Shown here: positions 54,242-61,486 of the stretch, in pieces
Numbering within the stretch: the stretch's first letter is position 1
Layout: each line of letters opens with the position of its first letter
Assembly (NCBI GenBank): GCA_002339345.1
Contig: DDKM01000069.1
Coordinates: forward strand, 35,219 to 99,218
Length of the DNA: 64,000 bases
Reading direction: 5' to 3'
Source: Firmicutes bacterium UBA2598
GTDB taxonomy: Bacteria > Bacillota > PH28-bin88
Made by a program: the position numbers and the translations under genes
The notes under the pieces: generated by a model
What the model saw: the letters and a program-made list of their open reading frames with translations, nothing else
Told to the model about the DNA's origin: nothing
Database searches by the model: none

Positions 54242-54267
54242 CCGGAGCCGGACAAATCCGGCTCCGG
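54242..54267 (-). promoter_or_regulatory. Strong hairpin after dsrC
   Basis: CCGGAGCCGGA and TCCGGCTCCGG form a perfect 11-bp stem with a 4-base loop, 33 bases past the dsrC stop. No T tract follows on the minus strand, so it looks more like a 3' stabiliser or processing stop than a full terminator. It would separate abundant dsrC mRNA from the dsrM part. Confidence 0.55.
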
Positions 54268-54299
54268 TATTTTGCCCACCGGTTTTGAACCTGGGTTAT

Positions 54300-54617
54300 T
54301 TACACACAGCCGGTTGGTTTGGGCAGCCCGGCGATTTTACACGCACCCTTGGCGGGACCCGAGGGGAACAGTTCATAGATCTTTTTCAGGTCATAGCCGG
54401 TGTCCTTGCAGAGTTTGCGCACCATGGGGGCGATGCCGAACTCGGTGTAATAGTTACGCAGGTAGTTGACCACTTTCCAGTGATCTTCCGACATTTCTTC
54501 CAGTTCTTCGGTCTTGGCCAAAGCCATGGCAACTTCTTCGGTCCACTCTTCGGGATTTATCATAAAGCCGTCCTCATCCAGACCAATCTGCTTGCCGTTG
54601 ACGTCCAGGTTCACCAT
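54300..54617 (-). CDS. dsrC: DsrC sulfur-carrier protein
   Basis: A 105-residue protein that carries sulfur as a trisulfide between DsrAB and DsrMK(JOP). Both redox cysteines of the C-terminal arm are present: Cys93 and Cys104, with the arm reading CKIAGLPKPTGCV. The N-terminal GFMINPEEW and WKVVNYLRNYYTEFG are typical. ATG start behind TAGGAGG. It follows dsrD by 17 bases. Confidence 0.96.
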   Translation of the reverse strand: MVNLDVNGKQIGLDEDGFMINPEEWTEEVAMALAKTEELEEMSEDHWKVVNYLRNYYTEFGIAPMVRKLCKDTGYDLKKIYELFPSGPAKGACKIAGLPKPTGCV

Positions 54618-54634
54618 TTATACCTCCTATCTCG

Positions 54635-54859
54635 TTAGATCTTTGGCAGTCCTTCACCAGAACCCTTAAGGGTGACATAGGTGGTGCCGATGTACAGGTA
54701 CTCAACCAGATCTTCGTTGGCCAACTCCTTAATAGCCGCATCCACCAGGGCCTTTTTTATATCCAGAGTTGCAGCGATATCGCGACTCTTGGCTTTTGGG
54801 ACTTTGTGCAGGTAGTCCAGTACCTTGTCCTTGATTTCCGGATTGGCTGCTTCCACCAT
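54635..54859 (-). CDS. dsrD: DsrD winged-helix protein
   Basis: A 74-residue winged-helix protein. Sequence V-L-D-Y-L-H-K-V-P-K-A-K-S-R-D-I-A is the usual DsrD start of the wing, followed by LVEYLYIGTTYVTLKG. DsrD is an activator of DsrAB and a marker of the reductive rather than oxidative Dsr pathway. It follows dsrB by 12 bases. Confidence 0.95.
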   Translation of the reverse strand: MVEAANPEIKDKVLDYLHKVPKAKSRDIAATLDIKKALVDAAIKELANEDLVEYLYIGTTYVTLKGSGEGLPKI

Positions 54860-54871
54860 GGGCTATTCCCC

Positions 54872-55930
54872 CTAATACTTAAAGTTGGTGGTGGACCGGA
54901 AGGTAGTCGGCGCCAGGGTGAAGTCATCAATATGCTTATCGGTGAAGGGAATACCCGTCAGCTTGAAGAAACGTTCCCACCCCACCCGTTCAATCCACTC
55001 ACCAACCCTTTCACCCGGCCTGGCGTTGGTCGCCCAAACATGGACGATGTTCTTAACCGCTTCGGTGACCTCTGGCCAGCGGGGCGGATTGTTGGGCAGG
55101 TAAGGGATGGCCAGTTTGGAAAACATGGGCGGTTTCCTGGAGTTGGACACCTTGCCGCCAACGAAGATGGCCACCCCATCGTTGGCTGGATTCATGATGT
55201 TAACCGCCGGGCTCATGGTGTAACAGTTGCCACAGTACATGCATTTCTCTTCATTAATAGTAATGGACTTGGTCTTGGGGTTGGGCTTGATGGCATAGGT
55301 GGGGCAAGCCGCAACTACCGAGGGGGTTTCACTGACCTTGGCAAATAGTTCGTGATCGATGGTGGGAGGCACCCGGTGAATACCGCAAATGGCGATATCG
55401 GAGCAGTGCACCGCGCCACACATATTGATACAGCAAGCCAGCGCCAGTCTCAATTTGGCAGGCAGCTTCATTTCCACAAAATGTTCATATAACTCATCCA
55501 TGACCGCCTTGACAATACCGGAGGCGTCGGTGGCCGGGGTGTGGCAGTGCACCCAACCCTGAGTGTGGATCATGTTGCTGACGGAATTGCCGGTTCCACC
55601 CACCGGCAGCCCCTTAGCAGCCAGTGCGGTGATCAGCGGTTCCACCTGATGTTCATCCGTTAAGAGAAACTCCACATTATGCCGGCTGGTAAAGCGAAGG
55701 AACCCACCACAAAACTTGTCTGCCAAATCGGCCACATCCCGGATAAAGTCGACACTGACCAAACGCGGGGAAGCTGCCCGTACGGTAAATACCACAACAC
55801 CGTTTTCCGATACGTGTTTTAAAACACCTGGCCGGAGGATTTCATGGTATTGCCATTTCCCATAGTTCTCCTTGATTACCGGAGGCAACATCTCCTGGTA
55901 ATGGGGAGGTCCGATATCAGTTCTTGCCAT
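54872..55930 (-). CDS. dsrB: Dissimilatory sulfite reductase beta subunit
   Basis: A 352-residue subunit of DsrAB, which reduces sulfite to the DsrC trisulfide. The siroheme-coupled cluster ligands follow the DsrB pattern: Cys129 (GWVHCHTP), then Cys166-Cys167 and Cys171 (LACCINMC). The inserted ferredoxin domain has one Cys in ACPTYAI and CMYCGNC. N-terminal GKWQYHEILRPGVL and Arg51 in TVRAASPR are conserved. ATG start; 15 bases after dsrA. Confidence 0.97.
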   Translation of the reverse strand: MARTDIGPPHYQEMLPPVIKENYGKWQYHEILRPGVLKHVSENGVVVFTVRAASPRLVSVDFIRDVADLADKFCGGFLRFTSRHNVEFLLTDEHQVEPLITALAAKGLPVGGTGNSVSNMIHTQGWVHCHTPATDASGIVKAVMDELYEHFVEMKLPAKLRLALACCINMCGAVHCSDIAICGIHRVPPTIDHELFAKVSETPSVVAACPTYAIKPNPKTKSITINEEKCMYCGNCYTMSPAVNIMNPANDGVAIFVGGKVSNSRKPPMFSKLAIPYLPNNPPRWPEVTEAVKNIVHVWATNARPGERVGEWIERVGWERFFKLTGIPFTDKHIDDFTLAPTTFRSTTNFKY

Positions 55931-55945
55931 CCGACTTCACCTCTC

Positions 55946-57136
55946 TTAGCCTTTATTTACTTCTTCCGGCCACCAGAACCAGTAGGGGTTAGTCCGCGGG
56001 GCCATGACCATTTGCGGTGTGGGCTCAAGGCCCATATCCCTCAGGAAGTAGCGCATCCCCTTGCGGTAGATCAGTTCACCGAGGCGCTCCCGGGATTTGC
56101 CGTGCTCGTCCCACCATTCGGTGATGCGGGTGATCAGGTCTTTTAGATCTTCATAGGGAGGTTCCAGTTTCATGAAGGGCACAATTACCCAAGACAGCAT
56201 GGCACCCTGAACCACCGGGGCCTTACCACCGACCAGGATACTGGCACCCTTTTCCACACCCGGGCGCAAGGCTTTGGGCATTACGTTAATACAGTGCATG
56301 CACCGAACACAGTCTTCGGCGCACAGGGTGAGTTTGCCATTTGTCGCATCCCACTCCAGAGCGCTGGTAGGACACTTTTGTACCACCATCTTGGAAATGT
56401 CCATCCCGCTATCGACATAGGCCTTAACCGCAGCGTCATCTATCCTGATGGCGTCCCGCCAGGTACCGATGATGGTGAAATCCGCACGGGCTATGGCTGC
56501 CACACAGTCATTGCCACACCCGGATACTTTGATCTTGAACTTGTATGGCCACATGGGCCGGTGGATGTAATCCTGGAAAGCCATGGTGATTTCATGGGTA
56601 ACATCCAGGGTGTCGATGCAGGCATATTCACATCGGGCCGGACCTACACAGCAGCTGGGAGTGCGCAGGCCTCCGCCGGATCCGCCTAGGTCGAAGCCGG
56701 CGTCACTCAAATCGTCAAAACAGGGTTGCAGTTTACTGGTGTCGGTTCCTAAAAGGATCAGGTCACCGGTGGATCCGTGCAGGTTGGTCAAGCCGCTGCC
56801 GTGTTTTTCCCAAATGTCACAGATTTTGCGTAAGGTATCCGAAGTGTAAAACCAACCGGCAGGCTGGTTGACCCGCACCGTGTGAAATTCGGCCACATTG
56901 GGAAATTCTTCGCCCTTTTGGGAATAGCGGCCGATCACACCGCCGCCATAACCCCTCACACCCACGATCCCGCCGTGTTTCCAGTAACCAGTCTTGTCCT
57001 CGAAGGATTTTTCCAACTGTCCCAACAAATCTTCAGCCTTAGCGCTCTTTTTTCCAGCTCTTTTAATTTCCGTCACAAAGCTTGGCCACGGTCCCTTTTC
57101 CAGTTCATCTAACAAGGGAGTTTTCCGATCGGTCAT
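55946..57136 (-). CDS. dsrA: Dissimilatory sulfite reductase alpha subunit
   Basis: A 396-residue subunit. Siroheme/[4Fe-4S] ligands are Cys163-x5-Cys169 (CVGPARC) and Cys207-x3-Cys211 (SGCGNDC). The sulfite-binding lysines are likely K201/K203 (FKIKVSG) and an arginine is in VRVNQPAGW. The ferredoxin insert has KCPTSALEW and CVRCMHC. Start ATG after GGAGG. Together with dsrD it indicates the reductive DsrAB type. Confidence 0.97.
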   Translation of the reverse strand: MTDRKTPLLDELEKGPWPSFVTEIKRAGKKSAKAEDLLGQLEKSFEDKTGYWKHGGIVGVRGYGGGVIGRYSQKGEEFPNVAEFHTVRVNQPAGWFYTSDTLRKICDIWEKHGSGLTNLHGSTGDLILLGTDTSKLQPCFDDLSDAGFDLGGSGGGLRTPSCCVGPARCEYACIDTLDVTHEITMAFQDYIHRPMWPYKFKIKVSGCGNDCVAAIARADFTIIGTWRDAIRIDDAAVKAYVDSGMDISKMVVQKCPTSALEWDATNGKLTLCAEDCVRCMHCINVMPKALRPGVEKGASILVGGKAPVVQGAMLSWVIVPFMKLEPPYEDLKDLITRITEWWDEHGKSRERLGELIYRKGMRYFLRDMGLEPTPQMVMAPRTNPYWFWWPEEVNKG

Positions 57137-57257
57137 GTAAAACCACCTCCATTTGCCATACTAAGCCTGTTCCTGGGTATAATAATCTCTCTTTCCATTC
57201 TTATGTGAGCCCGTTTTTCACCCCCCTTTACCTTGTAAACCGGTGGGCTGATGGATG

Positions 57258-57443
57258 TTAAAACTCCTGCAGATTTACAGCACCTGTTTCACAGACAGAA
57301 ACACATGTTTCACAGCCCATACACTCCACATCGCCATTCACTTCCGCCTTCCCGCCCTCCAGGAACAACATTTCCACCGGGCAGTTACTGATACACTCCC
57401 CACAGCCGTTGCACTTTTCCTGCTTGATGCTGACCATATACAT
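57258..57443 (-). CDS. 2[4Fe-4S] ferredoxin linked to dsrAB
   Basis: A 61-residue ferredoxin with two [4Fe-4S] motifs, CNGCGECISNCP and CMGCETCVSVCETGA. ATG 57443 follows AAAGGAGGG by eight bases; the reading to 57467 covers that site. It is the first gene of the canonical dsr run and could donate electrons to DsrAB or connect it to a cytoplasmic oxidoreductase. Confidence 0.9.
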   Translation of the reverse strand: MYMVSIKQEKCNGCGECISNCPVEMLFLEGGKAEVNGDVECMGCETCVSVCETGAVNLQEF

Positions 57444-57756
57444 AACGAAATCCCTCCTTTCGCTCATTATTACAATCTTTTCGAAAAAAGGCAGCGTAAA
57501 CCCAAACAGGTTGGACCAGAAGGCACTCTGCTATAAAGATACGAAAGGACCTGCCATTCATGCCTGAATTTAACTGGTTGACCCGCTTAATCAACTGGTA
57601 TTTGGATTATCAGAACCCCTTAAAGGGCTGTGCCAAGCCCGCCGCATCACCCCTTTTGTGAAAAAGCTCATCATCACTTAACATATCCTATATATAATAA
57701 TATTTTCGCCATTTATAAAATATCTCCTGCAAACAACCGAAAAAACTTTGTAATTT
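57444..57756 (-). other. AT-rich upstream region of the canonical dsr operon
   Basis: 313 bases without a gene, between the dsrC paralogue and the ferredoxin gene. I see an AT-rich tract (57680-57725), a small hairpin GGGCT-N6-AGCCC near 57625, and a 13-base element shared with the glcD upstream region (57509-57521). No -35/-10 pair is convincing, though the main dsrAB promoter is expected here. Confidence 0.4.
57509..57521 (-). promoter_or_regulatory. Element shared with the glcD operator
   Basis: GGTTGGACCAGAA (plus strand) is identical to 42153-42165 in the glcD/GntR intergenic region. The embedded AGGTTGGACCA differs from the exact TGGT-N3-ACCA operator by one base. It is 66 bases upstream of the dsr ferredoxin start. 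Confidence 0.42.
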
Positions 57757-58011
57757 TTAGCACTCTTCTGGTTTGGGCAGCCCGGTCAACTGGCAAATCA
57801 GGGCGATGGGGTTTCCGGTAAATAACCGGTAAACATCTCCTTTAGGGATCCCGGTACCCCTGATTAAGGTGCGTAAGTTGCACATCCGACCATTTTGCTT
57901 ATAGTAATCCACGGCGAAATGCAGCAGCAACCAGTGTTGCTCCCCCAGTACCAGCCCTTGCTGCCTGGCTGTCTGTTCCACCCGTTCAGCCATTACCGAT
58001 GTACAGGCCAT
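57757..58011 (-). CDS. Short DsrC/TusE-family paralogue
   Basis: An 84-residue DsrC homologue. Both C-terminal cysteines keep the DsrC spacing: Cys73 and Cys84 in CQLTGLPKPEEC, the second being the final residue. The N-terminal hairpin and GF-x3-P-x2-W region of DsrC (first about 25 residues) are missing, while the QHWLLLHFAVDYYKQNG helix matches. ATG 58011 follows GGGAGGGA; a longer reading is inside the regulator gene. It is 16 bases after the triple-HTH gene, suggesting a carrier or regulatory DsrC-like protein for the second Dsr set. Confidence 0.86.
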   Translation of the reverse strand: MACTSVMAERVEQTARQQGLVLGEQHWLLLHFAVDYYKQNGRMCNLRTLIRGTGIPKGDVYRLFTGNPIALICQLTGLPKPEEC

Positions 58012-58027
58012 GGGATTCCCTCCCGTT

Positions 58028-58954
58028 CTAGGGTGAAGATTTACGCCGCCCAAGTAAACGGACCATATCCAGTACCGCATTCTTTTCTTCCGCTGAACAA
58101 CCGCGGAGACCATGGATAATTTCATCCACGGTATCATCCCGCAATTGCCCGGGTGTTTGGCAAGTCCCGCGGAATGTTTCCATTGCCGCTACCCACTGGG
58201 TCATTGCCTGCAGCTCCCTCTCCGTCCAACCCGCCAAGGTGGACACCAGGTTCCGAATGACCGGACGCTTCAAGGCCTCTTTGATCTCATCACCAATGGT
58301 ATCCAGCCAAGGGTCACGCTCCTCCCTGTCCTCCAGGAGAAAATAGCAGGCGGATACCCCCAGTACCTCAGCAATTCTGTTCAGGGTACCCACCGAGGGC
58401 TGGACTCTCTCCGTCTCGATCTGGCCAATAAGGCTGTGGGATATACCCACCTTGTGGGCCAACTCCTTTTGCGTCATACCAATCCGCTCACGCAGTCGCT
58501 TGATGCGGATTCCCAAACCATCCTCTCCACCGCCAGCCAGCAGTTGGCTGATAGGCAGCCCCAGGGCACCGGCCAGCTTTTCCAGGGTCTTTAGGGAAGC
58601 TGACGAGCGGCCCCGCTCCACCTCGCTTAAGTGGGCAAGGGACACACCGGCCTTCTTGCTCAGCTCGCTAAGGGTGACCCCTTTGGACATCCTGGCCTGG
58701 CGCAACTTTCTCCCCAATGCTTCCCCTTCCAGTTCCTTTCCCTCACCGGTTCCCCCGCCTTCGTCGGTCAAGAAACCTTCCGGCACTTCAAACAACCGGG
58801 CAATTTCCTCAATGGTGACCTTTGATAAGCGCCGTTCCCCCCGTTCAATCTCGGCCATACATTCCGTGGGGATATCCAGTAGATCCGCCAACTGCTCCAG
58901 CGGCATTCCCTTTTGCTCCCGTAAATGTTTTAACTTTAACCCAACGCCAGCCAC
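58028..58954 (-). CDS. XRE-type regulator with three tandem HTH domains
   Basis: A 308-residue protein. Three Cro/C1-type helix-turn-helix units are visible at about residues 7-60 (LREQKGMPLEQLADLLDIP), 82-138 (ARMSKGVTLSELSKKAGVSL) and 148-205 (LRERIGMTQKELAHKVGISH). A C-terminal helical part (about 215-305) has no known domain. Triple XRE proteins are uncommon. A GTG start follows GGGAGGATG. It sits between dsrN and the dsrC paralogue, so it may regulate the second Dsr set; no ligand domain is recognised. Confidence 0.88.
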   Translation of the reverse strand: MAGVGLKLKHLREQKGMPLEQLADLLDIPTECMAEIERGERRLSKVTIEEIARLFEVPEGFLTDEGGGTGEGKELEGEALGRKLRQARMSKGVTLSELSKKAGVSLAHLSEVERGRSSASLKTLEKLAGALGLPISQLLAGGGEDGLGIRIKRLRERIGMTQKELAHKVGISHSLIGQIETERVQPSVGTLNRIAEVLGVSACYFLLEDREERDPWLDTIGDEIKEALKRPVIRNLVSTLAGWTERELQAMTQWVAAMETFRGTCQTPGQLRDDTVDEIIHGLRGCSAEEKNAVLDMVRLLGRRKSSP

Positions 58955-59049
58955 TGCTTACACCATCCTCCCGTTAAGTGACAGTATATGAATATAACTA
59001 TCCTTATTTTACATTATATACCCGGAAAATGACTGGCAGTGGCGGATTT

Positions 59050-60480
59050 TCAAATTGTTTTAGCCAAAATCACCCTGTTTGCCGCAACTTGCCGTTCTGC
59101 CGCCAGGGAAACCAAGTTCTTTACCCATTCCCCAGTGCCGCAGACATGCAGATGGTTATAGGCGGCCATAACGTTTTTATAAACCAGGCCATCCCGCCGC
59201 CCATCGACGCCATATCCCTTGAGTACCCGGTAAGCAAAACCAACCCGGCCTTCATCCAGGTTGATCACCCGGGAGTGGTGGAATTCATGCCCGCGTACTA
59301 CCTGCCCGGTACGCAAATAGCCATTTTGCCCACAGACCTCCATGATGGTATACCCGTGGCCCTGGGGTTTATGCTCCATTACGATATCCGCCGGCAATGC
59401 TCCCACCATGGGATAACTCACACCACGGTAGTGGAGGGTTCTACAAAGGTACATCAATCCCCCGCATTCAGCATAGACCGGCAGCCCGGCCTCGATCTCT
59501 GCCAGCACTGCACGCCGCAGTCCTTCATTGGCAGCCAGTTCGGCAGCAAATTCCTCCGGAAAACCGCCGCCAATGTATAGTCCGTCTATAGAAGGCAGCT
59601 GCTGCTGGGCCAGGGAGTCTATCCAGACCAGTGTCGCCCCAGCCGCCTGGAGTGCCTGCAGGTTTTCAGGATAGTAGAAGCTGAATACCCTGTCCCGGAA
59701 AACGCCGATGGATACAGCCCGGCCTGTCCTGTCCCTCGTCTGATCCGATTGTAGGGAATACTGGCCGGGGGTCACCTTCACCAGCGGCGCCCCGCCAGCG
59801 ATTTCCATCAGTTTCGGCCAATCAACATTACTGTCCACCGCCCCGGCTAAAAGATCCAGGCAGTGGTGCAAAGACTGATTTTCCGCTGCGGGAATCAGTC
59901 CCAAATGCCGGTCTGGCACCCCAAACTCCTTGTTTTTAGGCAGGATTCCCACTACCGGCAACCCCGTATAGGCCTCCACGGCCTCCCTGAGCATTTTTTC
60001 ATGCCTGGAACCCGCAACCCTGTTCAGGATTACGCCCTCCACATGCACCTCCCGGTCAAATAACCGGTATCCACTCACCAACGCCGCGACACTGCGGGTC
60101 ATGCGGGTACAATCAACCACCAGCAATACCGGGGTCTGCAACAATTTGGCCAGTTCGGCGCTGCTGTTACTGCCGGCCAGGTCCAACCCATCATACAACC
60201 CCATGGCCCCTTCCACTAGCGCCAGGTCTGCCTGTTGGGCCCTCACAGCAAAATTATGCAACACTCCCTCCGGTGTCATCATGAAACAATCCAGGTTGAA
60301 ACAAGGCCGGCCTGCCGCAAGGCCAAGCCAACCCGGATCGATAAAATCAGGCCCCTTTTTGAAGGGCTGTGCCTTCACTCCCCGTGCCCGCAAGGCGGCC
60401 AGTAACCCCATGGTCAAGGTGGTCTTGCCAGACCGCCCATGGGGTGCAGCCAACATCAACCTGGGTATTCTGATGTACAT
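59050..60480 (-). CDS. dsrN: DsrN: CbiA-like siroheme/cobyrinate amidase
   Basis: A 476-residue ATP- and glutamine-dependent amidase. The N-terminal P-loop is HGRSGKTTLTMG (residues about 10-21) and the C-terminal GATase-1 triad cysteine is in YAECGGLMYL. The family is CbiA/CobB (cobyrinate a,c-diamide synthase); in sulfite reducers the dsr-linked member DsrN amidates siroheme of DsrAB. It starts 4 bases after the dsrB paralogue stop, so the siroheme role fits; a cobalamin role cannot be excluded, but no other cob gene is nearby. ATG 60480 follows GGAGTGAGGGT. Confidence 0.86.
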   Translation of the reverse strand: MYIRIPRLMLAAPHGRSGKTTLTMGLLAALRARGVKAQPFKKGPDFIDPGWLGLAAGRPCFNLDCFMMTPEGVLHNFAVRAQQADLALVEGAMGLYDGLDLAGSNSSAELAKLLQTPVLLVVDCTRMTRSVAALVSGYRLFDREVHVEGVILNRVAGSRHEKMLREAVEAYTGLPVVGILPKNKEFGVPDRHLGLIPAAENQSLHHCLDLLAGAVDSNVDWPKLMEIAGGAPLVKVTPGQYSLQSDQTRDRTGRAVSIGVFRDRVFSFYYPENLQALQAAGATLVWIDSLAQQQLPSIDGLYIGGGFPEEFAAELAANEGLRRAVLAEIEAGLPVYAECGGLMYLCRTLHYRGVSYPMVGALPADIVMEHKPQGHGYTIMEVCGQNGYLRTGQVVRGHEFHHSRVINLDEGRVGFAYRVLKGYGVDGRRDGLVYKNVMAAYNHLHVCGTGEWVKNLVSLAAERQVAANRVILAKTI

Positions 60481-60484
60481 ACCC

Positions 60485-61486
60485 TCACTCCAGTTCCTGC
60501 CGGAAATAATCCCACCCGATCCTGTCCAGAAAATCACCGATACGCTCCCCGGGTACAGCTCTAGCGCACCATCTATCAACCAGAAACTCTATCTTTCCGA
60601 TCAGATCATCATAGTTGAGGGGGATTGCCGGAATATAATGGTGCAAAACCCTGGCCAACCGGGGAGTGCCCTTAATACCACCACCCCGCCCGCCTACGGC
60701 GATGGCCGCCCCCCGGATCACCCCCATTTCAATGGCCTCCGGTGCCGTCAACAAACAGGATGTACAGCGCACGCAGAGATCGAGATCCACCTGCACCGAC
60801 ACGCCGTCCGGCAGTTCCCGTCGGTGCAGCGCTCCTACCGGGCAATGGGACCGAAGATATTCCACATTGATGCCTGACCGGATCAGCCGCTCATCGGACA
60901 CCCGCGGCCCATCCAGGAATACCCCCAGGATGCCGATATCCGCCTCAATTCCCCCACCACACTGGTTAGGACACCCGGCAGCGGATATCTTTAGCCCTGC
61001 CGGGTAGTTATGGTGTTGAACACCGTCAAAAAGACGGTCCATCACCATTTTTAATATACTGGGGGCGTCGATGACCGCGTTTTGGCAGTGGATAAATCCA
61101 TTGCAGCATTTGGGCTGGTGGAGGGAGTTGGCGGTACCCCCCACAGCCAAACCATGGGCCGCCACCTCATCCAGCAGCTCTGCCAACCGGGAAGGAGGGA
61201 CCCCTACCAGCTCGAAGCCCTGGCGGGAGGTCCGGCGACCAGTCAGCGCATATTCCCGTATCCAGCGGGCCAGCAGGCGCAGGGTGTTGCTGGACAGAAA
61301 ACCGCCGGGCGGGAGCAGCAACCGGACGGAAATACACTCGAAACCGTCATCGGCAAGGTGTCTGAATACACCTGGCTGCATGTGCCGGTGCTCCACCCAT
61401 TTCCCGGTACGTTCCAGTAGCGGGCCTGGTATCTCCCGGCGGTAGTCTGGCATAATCCCGGCCGGTATGCCAAGGGCATTAGTCAA
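60485..61486 (-). CDS. Divergent DsrB-like sulfite reductase subunit (DsrB')
   Basis: A 333-residue protein that aligns with DsrB from GKWVEHRHMQPGVFRHLADDG onward. Siroheme-cluster ligands are Cys128-x5-Cys134 (CNGFIHC) and Cys172-x3-Cys176 (GCPNQC): the full C-x5-C/C-x3-C set of DsrA and assimilatory reductases, not the T/CC arrangement of DsrB in this window. The ferredoxin insert keeps SHCPVGA and CVRCTSC. I chose TTG 61486 behind AAAGGGGGTGA; it overlaps the dsrA' stop. The substrate is unknown, with sulfite or another S/N oxyanion likely. Confidence 0.85.
   Translation of the reverse strand: MTNALGIPAGIMPDYRREIPGPLLERTGKWVEHRHMQPGVFRHLADDGFECISVRLLLPPGGFLSSNTLRLLARWIREYALTGRRTSRQGFELVGVPPSRLAELLDEVAAHGLAVGGTANSLHQPKCCNGFIHCQNAVIDAPSILKMVMDRLFDGVQHHNYPAGLKISAAGCPNQCGGGIEADIGILGVFLDGPRVSDERLIRSGINVEYLRSHCPVGALHRRELPDGVSVQVDLDLCVRCTSCLLTAPEAIEMGVIRGAAIAVGGRGGGIKGTPRLARVLHHYIPAIPLNYDDLIGKIEFLVDRWCARAVPGERIGDFLDRIGWDYFRQELE

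Noticed and set aside
55201..55260. Apparent loss of a ferredoxin cysteine in canonical DsrB (Y-T-M-S-P)
   Set aside because: In DsrB the fourth ligand comes from the upstream ACPTYAI segment together with CMYCGNC, so this Ser replaces a non-ligand position.
57660..57730. A sigma-A promoter in the AT-rich tract upstream of the dsr ferredoxin
   Set aside because: Several TATA-like hexamers exist but none has a -35 at acceptable spacing, so no specific promoter is called.
59050..60480. CbiA-like gene as evidence of a cobalamin cluster
   Set aside because: No other cobalamin gene or B12 riboswitch is present, and it directly follows dsrB', so the DsrN role is more likely.
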